DNA of 14,629 nt from an uncultured Prevotella sp. (GCA_938028745.1 CALIZL010000053.1:1-14629), one strand, 5' to 3'; positions 7,865 to 14,521 are shown, counted from the stretch's first letter. Notes: generated by a model not told the origin, from the letters alone. Translations and numbers: made by a program.

Positions 7865-7953
7865 AATTTATCCCCAAAGGCATACTAAAAACCTCAACAA
7901 ACGCCCCAAAAGGCTTGCCGTATTGGAAAGAATGTCTTATTTTTGCAACATGA
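7861..7953 (+). CDS. Possible 30-codon small ORF coupled to mcrC
   Basis: The ATG at 7861 overlaps the mcrC stop in the same ATGA manner as mcrB/mcrC. The frame then runs 30 codons to TGA at 7951-7953. The product would start MKFIPKGILK and end ECLIFAT: short, basic, no domain. Against it: its 3' half carries the promoter of the next gene, and an ATGA can arise by chance at an ATG-rich stop. I would not rely on it without conservation data. Confidence 0.2.
   Translation: MKFIPKGILKTSTNAPKGLPYWKECLIFAT
7915..7945 (+). promoter_or_regulatory. Promoter for the small exported protein gene
   Basis: TTG (7915-7917), 20 nt, then TATTTTTG (7938-7945) matches the Bacteroidetes -33/-7 pattern exactly. 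It follows mcrC within 75 bp, separating the exported-protein genes transcriptionally from mcrBC. A start site about 7 nt after the -7 element gives a leader of roughly 85 nt to the preferred start at 8039. Confidence 0.6.
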
Positions 7954-8038
7954 ATGGGTATGAAGGGGAATGAGCATCGCCTACGAAGACAAAGCAAAGG
8001 TCACAGCCCTACCCACGCTCACCACCTCAAAAACAACG

Positions 8039-8542
8039 ATGACGAACGCTTTGAAAACATACGGATGGCTTGCAATAGCGGCACTGTGGCCCACGGGAAA
8101 CCTTGCGGCACAGACCTTCAGCATCGAAACGGTGAACGACAGTCTGAACTATCTCACGCTGAAAACCGACTCGACAACCGACAAATGGTCGCTGCCCTAC
8201 CCCGTTTACCGATTAGATACGGCCGATGTTAACGGCGACGGACGAACAGAAGCACTGGTGGGCGTGATTAAAAGCACCCGTTTCTATCCGCAAAAAGGGC
8301 GCAGGCTCTTTGTTTTTAAGAACTATAAGAACCGCGTGCGGGCCATGTGGATGGGCTCAAAGCTAGGCGGAATACTGCAAGATTTCCGCTTTGTGGATGG
8401 CGTTGTGCGAAGTCTTGAAACCACCACTAAGGGGCAGTACGTAGTGGCCGAATACCATTGGCAAGGCTTTGGGTTCGGGTTCGTGAGGTTCTTGGTGGTG
8501 AAGGTGGGCCGAGAAGAGGCCTTGAAGGCGTTTAACCAATAG
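8039..8542 (+). CDS. Exported protein of unknown function with a DVNGDG loop
   Basis: The 167-residue product opens with a signal peptide (MTNALKTYGWLAIAALWP, small residues to NLAAQ). I therefore prefer this ATG to the in-frame one at 7970, which would add 23 polar residues in front. The mature part contains DTADVNGDGRTEA (about residues 60-72). This D-x-N-x-D-G calcium-loop type of FG-GAP/VCBS or EF-hand-like motifs is followed by LVGVIKSTRF and then LFVFKNYKNRVRAMWMGSKLGG. That resembles Bacteroidetes periplasmic or surface proteins with one FG-GAP-like unit, but it is too short for a full propeller. No catalytic motif is visible. It has its own promoter, is on the same strand as the YARHG/DUF3160 and capA genes, and is separated from the next gene by 297 bp. 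Confidence 0.75.
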   Translation: MTNALKTYGWLAIAALWPTGNLAAQTFSIETVNDSLNYLTLKTDSTTDKWSLPYPVYRLDTADVNGDGRTEALVGVIKSTRFYPQKGRRLFVFKNYKNRVRAMWMGSKLGGILQDFRFVDGVVRSLETTTKGQYVVAEYHWQGFGFGFVRFLVVKVGREEALKAFNQ

Positions 8543-8662
8543 CTTTTCGCGAAAAAAGGAACACCCAACAAGCCGCACAACACAGACATATAAAACAAGG
8601 ATAAAGGCTAACGTGTGCCATGCAAATGCCAACAAGCACGGTGGCCCACCTTATATATATAG

Positions 8663-8751
8663 GGCGGTAAGCGCGCCCGAAAACAATAGAGACAACCGCC
8701 TTGGGGCAGAGCGGGCAAATAAAACGAACACTTACCGCCGACATCTGCCCC
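8663..8751 (+). other. Interleaved inverted repeats (pseudoknot-like) upstream of the DUF3160 gene
   Basis: GGCGGTAAG (8663-8671) is complementary to CTTACCGCC (8731-8739). GGGGCAGA (8703-8710) is complementary to TCTGCCCC (8744-8751). The four arms occur in the order A-B-A'-B', the topology of an H-type pseudoknot. This sits in a 297-bp gap (8543-8839) that otherwise holds no gene, only a TTATATATATAGG run (8651-8663) and a 10-bp palindrome ATGTGCACAT (8783-8792). No clear TAnnTTTG promoter is visible in the gap. It may be an mRNA leader structure of the downstream gene. Confidence 0.4.
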
Positions 8752-8839
8752 CTTGCTGGCTAGCAATGATTTTCCAAATCCGATGTGCACATAGCCCCAA
8801 CAAGGCAATGGCACGCACATCATAAACATTAAATATCAA

Positions 8840-11254
8840 ATGAAAAGAACCCTACTACTAATCGCATTCGCCGCCATAGGGGCGTTACTCTATGCCGACG
8901 ACAACCCTAAGCCTGTGATTTTACCTGGTAAGGGCAAACTGAATGTGGAGAGTTTCAACAAAGAAGTGAACCTCAAAACCAACCTCTCGAAACTGTCGCT
9001 CGCCGAACTGCGCGTGCTTAAAAACGCATTTAAGGCCCGTGAAGGCTTTATATTTAAAGAAGCCGACCTGCGAAGCATCTACGCTCAGACATCGTGGTAC
9101 GACTCGTTGATGTGGATGCGCTCGGACAACGAGAACGAACCGCTAGACGACAGCAACCCTAACGACTGGGGACAAAGGCAACCTAAGCTCAGTAAAGCCG
9201 AACAAGACTTCCTTAAAAGGATTGAACAGCAAGAGAACAAAATCCTGAACAGCAAGCAGAAACTACCCAAAGGACAGATTGTTAACCTCGACCTGCTGCT
9301 CAATCCCTATCAATTAGACGATTTCGACCCAAAGCTGCACAGTGCCATCAGCCGCAACGGGTTTGCCATTGTGCCCGACAATTTGGAACAATTGTTCCAC
9401 GTTTACGAGAAGAACGACTACTCCAACTTCCCCAGCTTTGTAACAACCGACCTTTATTTGCAGCTTTTCCACTTCTATTTCGACAACATTCTGCGCGATG
9501 CCGAAGAGAAAAAGCTCGACGCACTGGTGAAAGCCTTCTCGCAAAGCATGTTTAATCGCATGACCAAACTCGTAACCACGCCCTCAACAGGTAAGCAAAC
9601 CAAAGCGGCCGCAGCCTTCTGCCAAGCCTATTTTGCCGTGGCATTGGCACTTACAACGGGCAAAACGCCTGCGGGGGTGAGCGCCGCCTACAAGTCGCAA
9701 GTGGCATCCGAGATAAAGAAGGTGATGAATTCAGAAAACGAAATCTCCCCTTTCTTGGGCTATACACAGGTGAAATATCCCTATTCGCTTTATCGCCCAC
9801 GCGGCCATTACAGCCGTTCCGAACGCATCAAGCGCTATTTCCGCACCATGATGTGGCTACAAAGCGTGCCCTTTGGCACCGACAAGCCCGACCAACTGAA
9901 ACGTGCCTTGCTCATTGCCCACACCATTGGCAGCGACCCACAGATGAAACGCACCTACAACAGCATGTTCGACCCCATCACTTTCCTCTTCGGCGAGCCC
10001 GACAACATCACCATCATGCAGGTTTACGACCTGATGAAGGGCCAAACGCCAGAGAAAATATTCACCAATGAGAAGCTGATGACCGACATCGCCAAACGCA
10101 TTGACGAAGTGGGAGAAAAGCAAACGCGCATCCGTCCCAAGTTCGAACTAACCTCGCGCAACAAGATTAACCTCATGCCCCAACGCTATATGCCAGATGC
10201 AGAGGTGCTGAACGAGATGGTTGACGCCACAAACAATGTCACCAAGCGCGACGTTCCAAGTGGGCTCGACGTGTTTGCGGCCATTGGTTGCTCGGCTGCC
10301 GAACGCATTTTATTGAAAGAACTGCAAGAGGATAAACGCTGGGAAGGCTTTGTGCCTACGCTCCAAACCATGAAACTACGCATGTCGGAGATTGCTTGGA
10401 CCACCACCGTGGCCAACAGATGGGTGGATGCCCTGGCCGAAATGAACAAGCCCGTGGCTGGTGCGCCTTACTTTATGCTCACCCCACAATGGGAAAAGAA
10501 GAACCTCAACACGGCACTAGCCTCGTGGGCAGAGCTGAAACACGATGCCATTCTATACGCCAAGCAACCTATGGGAGCCGAATGCGGTTCTGGCGGCCCA
10601 CCCGATCCCATCGTGAAAGGCTATGTTGAACCCAACATTCCCTTCTGGAAGAAGGCTGTAGAGCTGGTTTCGCAGATTGAAAGGGTGTTTAAACAATACA
10701 AGTTAAACACGCCTAAGATGGATGCCACCACAGCAAGCGTGAAGGAAACTGCCGAATTTCTGCTACAAGTAAGTCAGAAAGAGCTGTCGCCAAACCCCAT
10801 CCTTACCGAAGAGGAATATAACGCTATCGAAATCATAGGTTCGACAATAGAAAACATTTCGCTTGACCTTGTTAGACAAGACGACCAAAATCTCGATGGA
10901 TGGGACAACGTGGAAGGTGCCGACAAGAGTGTGGCTGTAATTGCCGACGTATATACTGCCAACGCACCGAACAACCCTAACCACTCCATTCTATACGAGG
11001 GCACAGGGCCTGCCTATACCATCTACGTGGCTGTGCCTATTGGCAACGAGCTCTACTTGATGCGTGGTGCTGTGCTGTCTTATCGCGAACTGAAACAGTC
11101 TACCGACCAACAGCGGCTCACCGACGAGGAATGGCAAGAGAAACTTAAAACCAAACCGTATCTGGGCGTGCCTAAATGGATGGACGAAATTATGGTTCCG
11201 CTAGACAATCTGCCCAAAGATAATGAAGAAGTGTTTTATAGTTCGGGATGTTAA
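8840..11254 (+). CDS. Exported YARHG plus DUF3160 protein
   Basis: This is a large exported protein (804 residues) of unknown function. A signal peptide is clear: MKRTLLLIAFAAIGALLYA, with cleavage after about residue 19. Residues about 52-90 form a YARHG-type domain: LRVLKNAFKAREGFIF matches the N-A-x-x-A-R-x-G-F-x-F pattern and ends in a WYDSL. The rest matches DUF3160 by memory: FVTTDLYLQLFHFYFDNIL (200-218), the RGHYSRSERIKRYFRTMMWL region (321-340), SWAELKHDAILYAKQ (562-576), and a C-terminal GTGPAYTIYVAVP with the closing YRELK...RLTDEEW (748-765). YARHG domains are generally extracytoplasmic, but no enzymatic role is known to me. The ATG is close to the signal peptide n-region (KR), so the start is secure. 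The gene after it encodes a metallophosphatase. Confidence 0.85.
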   Translation: MKRTLLLIAFAAIGALLYADDNPKPVILPGKGKLNVESFNKEVNLKTNLSKLSLAELRVLKNAFKAREGFIFKEADLRSIYAQTSWYDSLMWMRSDNENEPLDDSNPNDWGQRQPKLSKAEQDFLKRIEQQENKILNSKQKLPKGQIVNLDLLLNPYQLDDFDPKLHSAISRNGFAIVPDNLEQLFHVYEKNDYSNFPSFVTTDLYLQLFHFYFDNILRDAEEKKLDALVKAFSQSMFNRMTKLVTTPSTGKQTKAAAAFCQAYFAVALALTTGKTPAGVSAAYKSQVASEIKKVMNSENEISPFLGYTQVKYPYSLYRPRGHYSRSERIKRYFRTMMWLQSVPFGTDKPDQLKRALLIAHTIGSDPQMKRTYNSMFDPITFLFGEPDNITIMQVYDLMKGQTPEKIFTNEKLMTDIAKRIDEVGEKQTRIRPKFELTSRNKINLMPQRYMPDAEVLNEMVDATNNVTKRDVPSGLDVFAAIGCSAAERILLKELQEDKRWEGFVPTLQTMKLRMSEIAWTTTVANRWVDALAEMNKPVAGAPYFMLTPQWEKKNLNTALASWAELKHDAILYAKQPMGAECGSGGPPDPIVKGYVEPNIPFWKKAVELVSQIERVFKQYKLNTPKMDATTASVKETAEFLLQVSQKELSPNPILTEEEYNAIEIIGSTIENISLDLVRQDDQNLDGWDNVEGADKSVAVIADVYTANAPNNPNHSILYEGTGPAYTIYVAVPIGNELYLMRGAVLSYRELKQSTDQQRLTDEEWQEKLKTKPYLGVPKWMDEIMVPLDNLPKDNEEVFYSSGC

Positions 11255-11265
11255 GGTGAGGAGTT

Positions 11266-11308
11266 AAGTAGTAAAGTAGTAAAGTAGTAAGTAGTAAGTA
11301 GTAAGTAG
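11266..11308 (+). repeat. Short C-free tandem array after the DUF3160 gene
   Basis: Three copies of AAGTAGTA (11266-11273, 11274-11281, 11282-11289) are followed by 7-nt copies AGTAGTA (11290-11296, 11297-11303) and a partial. The array lies in an 85-nt stretch with no C on the plus strand (11245-11329). Related purine-rich, diverged sequence continues to about 11378 (GGAGTAAG, AGTAAGTAGG). Confidence 0.85.
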
Positions 11309-11419
11309 GAAAGAGAAAGGAGTATGGAGCATGGAGTAAGGAGTTAAAGGAGTAAGTAGGAAAGAGTAAGCGGTAAGCGATAAAGCCAAATGCCTACCTG
11401 CGCTATGGCACACTCTTTT

Positions 11420-11547
11420 ACTCGTCAACTCATAAACTCACATACTCATAAACTCATAAACTCACATACTCATAAACTCACATACTCATAAACTCACTAA
11501 CTTATAAACTCACTAACTCATAAACCCACTAACTCATAAACTCACAA
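11420..11547 (-). repeat. Octamer tandem array upstream of capA (16 units)
   Basis: Sixteen octamers lie in perfect 8-nt register. On the plus strand the first is ACTCGTCA (11420-11427), followed by ACTCATAA, ACTCACAT and ACTCACTA variants, ending with ACTCACAA (11540-11547). Read on the minus strand each ends in GAGT or a near variant, and the first is TGACGAGT. The plus strand has no G from 11425 to 11566, a 142-nt run. The array fills the gap between the DUF3160 gene and capA and ends 17 bp before the capA ATG. Confidence 0.92.
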
Positions 11548-11564
11548 ACTTCCCAACACAATAC

Positions 11565-12599
11565 ATGACCACAAAACCCGTTCAACATCCAAGAAACGCA
11601 CCCCATACATCCTTCCATGCTATGGGGTGCGCATTCTTTGCACACGCCGCGGCTTATTGTCGCGGCGTGGTTCTTGCCTTATGTCTTGCCCTCATGTGCG
11701 CGGAAAGCGTATGGGCGCAGAAAGCCGACACGCTATCCGTGGTGTTTACAGGCGATGTATTGCTCGACCGCGGCGTGCGTAAGCGCATCGAATACTTAGG
11801 TTTAAGCAATCTCGTTGGGCCAAAACTACAACAAATCTTTAACCAATCGCGTTTCGTTGTGGGCAATTTAGAATGTCCGGCAACCAAGATTAAACAACCC
11901 GTTTTTAAGCGTTTCGTGTTCAGGGGTGAACCCGAATGGCTCACCATGCTAGCCAAACATGGTTTCACCCACCTCAACTTGGCCAACAACCACAGCATAG
12001 ACCAAGGACGCGAGGCACTATTAGACACGCGCAAGAACATAGAACAGGCGGGTATCACCCACTTTGGGGCAGGTCGTAACATGACCGAGGCCGCCCAACC
12101 CCTGCTGCTGGCCACCCATCCACGCCCAGTTTACATTCTCGCCTCATTGCGATTGCCACTCGAAAACTACGCTTATCTGCCTACCAAGCCCTGCGTTAGT
12201 CAAGAACCACTAGACACACTGGTGGCTCGCATCAAGCATCTACGCCATAACGAGCCTAACGCCTACATCGTGGTAAGCCTGCATTGGGGCATCGAACACC
12301 AGCTAACGCCCACTGCTCAGCAGCGTAGACAAGCGCGTCTGCTGATAGATGCAGGTGCCAACATCCTTGTTTGCCACCACACCCACACGCTCCAATCCAT
12401 CGAACAATATAAGGGTTGCCCCATTTATTACAGCATCGGCAACTTTATTTTCGACCAAACTAAACCCATCAACACCCGTGCCTGCGTGGTTAGGGTGGTA
12501 CTTACAGCTAACGATGCACACGTTGAAACCATCCCGATAGAAATAAACGAATGTGTGCCAGAAGTGTATCAGTTGACGAGTTTACCAGTTAACGAGTAG
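11565..12599 (+). CDS. CapA/PgsA-type exported metallophosphatase
   Basis: The protein belongs to the CapA family, a calcineurin-like metallophosphatase fold linked to poly-gamma-glutamate capsule export and other envelope polymers. Family blocks in order: FTGDVLLDRG (61-70), GNLECP (100-105), NLANNHSIDQG (138-148), SLHWGIEH (238-245), CHHTHTLQ (270-277) and YYSIGNFIFDQ (288-298). The metal-ligand Asp, Asn and His positions appear present. A hydrophobic stretch VVLALCLALMCA ending at VWAQ (about 35-52) is a signal peptide. The start is uncertain: the ATG at 11565 gives a long polar lead, while the ATG at 11622 gives a shorter one and lies in a hairpin. The last nine codons and the TAG are made of octamer repeats (12574 onward). 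No capB/capC genes are near, so poly-glutamate synthesis cannot be inferred. Confidence 0.88.
   Translation: MTTKPVQHPRNAPHTSFHAMGCAFFAHAAAYCRGVVLALCLALMCAESVWAQKADTLSVVFTGDVLLDRGVRKRIEYLGLSNLVGPKLQQIFNQSRFVVGNLECPATKIKQPVFKRFVFRGEPEWLTMLAKHGFTHLNLANNHSIDQGREALLDTRKNIEQAGITHFGAGRNMTEAAQPLLLATHPRPVYILASLRLPLENYAYLPTKPCVSQEPLDTLVARIKHLRHNEPNAYIVVSLHWGIEHQLTPTAQQRRQARLLIDAGANILVCHHTHTLQSIEQYKGCPIYYSIGNFIFDQTKPINTRACVVRVVLTANDAHVETIPIEINECVPEVYQLTSLPVNE
11597..11631 (+). terminator. 11-bp perfect GC-rich hairpin at the capA start; terminator-like
   Basis: CGCACCCCATA (11597-11607) pairs perfectly with TATGGGGTGCG (11621-11631) around a 13-nt loop. It is preceded by AAGAAA and followed by CATTCTTT, so it looks like a bidirectional intrinsic terminator. 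It lies inside the first codons of the capA reading frame, and the alternative ATG at 11622 is within its right arm. It could end the upstream transcript or hide a start site. Confidence 0.5.
11643..11669 (+). other. Second GC-rich hairpin in the capA signal-peptide codons
   Basis: CACGCCGCG (11643-11651) and CGCGGCGTG (11661-11669) form a perfect 9-bp stem with a 9-nt loop, followed by GTTCTTGCC. It stands 11 bp after the first hairpin. The pair of back-to-back GC-rich stems in a signal-peptide region is unusual and could act as a tandem terminator or attenuator. Confidence 0.45.
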
Positions 12600-12658
12600 A
12601 CAAGTTAACCTGTTGACGAGTTAACCTGTTGACGAGTTAACCTGTTGACGAGTTAACC
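12574..12658 (+). repeat. Octamer tandem array overlapping the capA 3' end
   Basis: Ten octamers lie in register from 12574, with a partial at 12654-12658. The clearest alternation is TAACCTGT then TGACGAGT (12606-12653), giving a 16-bp higher-order unit GTTGACGAGTTAACCT. The older, diverged units are at the left: TGACGAGT, TTACCAGT, TAACGAGT, AGACAAGT. The capA stop TAG is at 12597-12599 inside the array. TGACGAGT is also the complement of the first octamer of the array upstream of capA (11420-11427). Confidence 0.92.
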
Positions 12659-12745
12659 ACGTACACTTACTACTGCCAGCGCGAGCGGTTGCAAGTCATG
12701 CTGCTCACGGTCAACGGAGACAGCAAAATGGGAACGCAGAAGTAA
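12641..12745 (+). pseudogene. Possible 3' gene remnant after the octamer array
   Basis: A frame open from 12641 reads, outside the array, TYTYYCQRERLQVMLL and then TVNGDSKMGTQK to TAA at 12743-12745. Codon choice resembles the GC-richer genes of the window and differs from the AT-rich sequence after it. It has no start codon of its own. I do not recognise the protein, and it may be chance. Confidence 0.2.
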
Positions 12746-12957
12746 TCTGTCATTGACAGGCCGTTTTCAGCTTATGGATAATACATCGAATAACTTCCGC
12801 CTAGTCACTTTTTGATACATAGCCACGTTTTTTCGCAGACAATTGGGGTAGATTTTTGGATTTTATCGTATCTTCTTCCAGCATTTTGTGCATGAACAGC
12901 GTGTTTATCTTGGTTTTACAGCACAAAGACAATAGACTCCTCTCAAGTTATGGAATC
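12746..12957. other. Gene-free AT-rich spacer
   Basis: I find no ORF with coding character, no RNA gene and no strong repeat here. A tiny dyad CTGTC-ATT-GACAG (12747-12759) is too short to call a terminator. Confidence 0.5.
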
Positions 12958-13229
12958 ATTAAACCCAAATCGGTCATTGCATATTAAACCCAAATTGGTC
13001 ATTGTATATTAAACACTAATGTATAATGAAACATCGTGCAAACGACATCGCAAATGCGGGTTAAAAGCCTATTGAACTGTCCAGATTTGGATGTAAAGGT
13101 ATGGGGGCAGGACATTAGAGAATATCTTATGACAAATGACCGAATGGCCTTATTCCGCACCTTGACGATGTTAACTAATACAAAATTATAAATTAGCGTT
13201 TAATATACAATGCCCGATTGGGGTTTATT
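12958..13229. mobile_element. MITE-like imperfect palindrome with a duplicated left end
   Basis: The left arm 12983-13027 and right arm 13185-13229 are inverted repeats of 45 nt with six mismatches by hand alignment. They share a core CATTGTATATTAAAC. The similarity continues inward with gaps: CATCG, CAA, TGCGG and A-GCC occur in the same order on both arms to about 13070 and 13146. The 25-nt outer end is duplicated in tandem on the left (12958-12982, 12983-13007). The 247-bp element has no transposase. It holds only a 45-codon frame (13054-13191) that largely follows the palindrome. I see no certain target-site duplication. It could be a MITE, an IS internal-deletion derivative, or a large folded RNA. 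Confidence 0.55.
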
Positions 13230-13956
13230 GGTTAACGCGATTTTCTTTTAACTCCCCATCATAATCCTTACAATCTAGAATAAGATTATGATGGGGAGAT
13301 TTCATACGCTTGAGTTTCAATGAAGTTGATTTAGAAAAACCATTGTTATACGTTATTACAACGTATCGAGAATTGGCATTTTTAATATATACACTGTGCC
13401 AAAAATATGTATCTTGCATATTACTTGCCAATTGATGGATGTTTATCTTGTGTATATGAGAATTCTTTAAATCTATTAATAAAAAAGTCCCATCATCCTG
13501 ATCATTATTAATCTGAAGACATAATAATAGCTCCTCTTTCATATGGTAAGCAATTCTATTTTCCATATTCTCTCCACATAAGATAAGACATTTCCCATGA
13601 AAAAAATCAATGCCTGTTTTTTTGTTGTACAACTCTATCCCCTGTATACTATTTGCTATGAAATAGGTTATGCAGAAATAATCTGTAAAATCTATCCCCT
13701 CATAACGAGAATTATATTTTCTCCACAAAACAGTGTCATTCATGTATATCTGATTTTCGGTGATAATATTCTTCATAGAATTACCATGCTTCAAAATGAA
13801 ATACAATAAGGAATCTCCTTTTTGGTTTGTAATGTTCAATTCATAGCCTTTTTTCAGCCTATAATTCTCTTCTATTTTATTTTGTGCATATATACTTATT
13901 GGCATGAAAAATAAAAAGGAGAGAGAATATAATATGTATATATTTTTTCTTTTCAT
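13225..13956 (-). CDS. Exported protein of unknown function, AT-rich
   Basis: The 243-residue product has a signal peptide: MKRKNIYILY, then SLSFLFFMPISIYAQ, with cleavage around YAQ. The mature part is rich in Asn, Lys and Ile and has no domain I recognise. It is not a lipoprotein, as there is no lipobox Cys. Base composition is visibly more AT-rich than the recG-capA part, suggesting acquisition from elsewhere or relaxed selection. The stop codon (13225-13227) lies inside the right arm of the palindromic element, so the final residues before it may not be the original C-terminus. A perfect 15-bp inverted repeat lies within the last codons (13252-13298). No clear promoter is visible upstream of the ATG at 13954-13956. 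Confidence 0.6.
   Translation of the reverse strand: MKRKNIYILYSLSFLFFMPISIYAQNKIEENYRLKKGYELNITNQKGDSLLYFILKHGNSMKNIITENQIYMNDTVLWRKYNSRYEGIDFTDYFCITYFIANSIQGIELYNKKTGIDFFHGKCLILCGENMENRIAYHMKEELLLCLQINNDQDDGTFLLIDLKNSHIHKINIHQLASNMQDTYFWHSVYIKNANSRYVVITYNNGFSKSTSLKLKRMKSPHHNLILDCKDYDGELKENRVNQ
13252..13298. repeat. 15-bp perfect inverted repeat inside the 3' end of the AT-rich gene
   Basis: CTCCCCATCATAATC (13252-13266) and GATTATGATGGGGAG (13284-13298) are exact complements with a 17-nt loop. Both arms are translated in the gene on the minus strand (SPHHN and DYDGE parts). On neither strand is the stem followed by a good T-tract, so a simple intrinsic terminator is doubtful. Confidence 0.75.
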
Positions 13957-14065
13957 CCTTAATTCCGCAACTAAATACGTAATTTATTGTTAACACATTC
14001 TATAAGCCTCTGATGAACAATAAGTTCCTCGGACATTTGCTATCAGTAGAGTTTTCACTAACTGT

Positions 14066-14206
14066 ATGGTACGAAAATATCGTAAATTTCTACGTAGCAT
14101 CACAAAGATAGCAATAAAATATGAGAGCATCGTCCCTTATGGTGGTGTTTTTTATGTGATGAACGGATTGGAACAGTTGCCGAATCAAGAAAACTCAAAA
14201 ACTTAA
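14066..14206 (+). pseudogene. Short remnant resembling the N-terminus of an IS transposase
   Basis: A 46-codon frame starts at ATG 14066. Its middle, KYESIVPYGGVFYVMNGLEQ (residues 18-37), resembles the opening of IS1380-like transposases, which begin with an ITPFGG-type motif followed by a short helix. The frame then ends in TAA (14204-14206), and no continuing transposase is seen in any frame after it. The family call is from memory of that motif and is weak. It could instead be an unrelated small protein. Confidence 0.35.
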
Positions 14207-14521
14207 ATTATTATTTTTATTTTACAACACCGCACTAAATTTCACTCCGTTCTAGCGAAAATATAGGTCGTAAAGTGGGTAATTTGCCACTATTTCTTGC
14301 CTTTCACACCTTCCTCTTTGTCTATTTTTAAGAACAAAACCTGCATTTTGCACCATTTAGCCTTTCTATTTTGGCTGTCACCTCATATTTTTTTATGCCC
14401 AATTACCCACTTTTAGCCCCTAAAAACCCACTTTTTAACGACGATTTCGCCCTTTTCTGCCTTGTTTTTCATGATTCTAAAAGGTTTTATTTATACCATT
14501 GCAGTGGATATTTATGCTTTT
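14207..14521. repeat. AT-rich gene-free region with a 13-bp inverted repeat
   Basis: No gene is visible. AAAGTGGGTAATT (14272-14284) recurs inverted as AATTACCCACTTT (14401-14413), and ACCCACTTTT occurs again at about 14427. The plus strand between them is pyrimidine-rich. These may be ends of a decayed mobile element or a regulatory site pair; nothing more can be supported. Confidence 0.4.

Noticed and set aside
7970..8038. Longer N-terminus for the DVNGDG-loop protein
   Set aside because: It would place 23 polar residues before a well-formed signal peptide that begins at the in-frame ATG 8039.
8544..8555. TTTTCGCGAAAA palindrome just after the small exported protein gene as terminator
   Set aside because: The symmetric 12-mer would have almost no loop and is followed by A and G rather than a T-tract.
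8323..8829. Several overlapping minus-strand frames between the small exported protein gene and the DUF3160 gene
   Set aside because: They are short and Cys/Leu-rich, overlap each other and the real gene, and have no promoter or domain.
13054..13191. 45-codon ORF inside the palindromic element
   Set aside because: Its 5' part and its end lie in the arms of the inverted repeat and it shows no recognisable domain, so the open frame may be incidental. It is kept only as a note.
12661..13224. tRNA or small RNA gene in the gap
   Set aside because: I looked for cloverleaf arms and T-loop sequences and found none on either strand.
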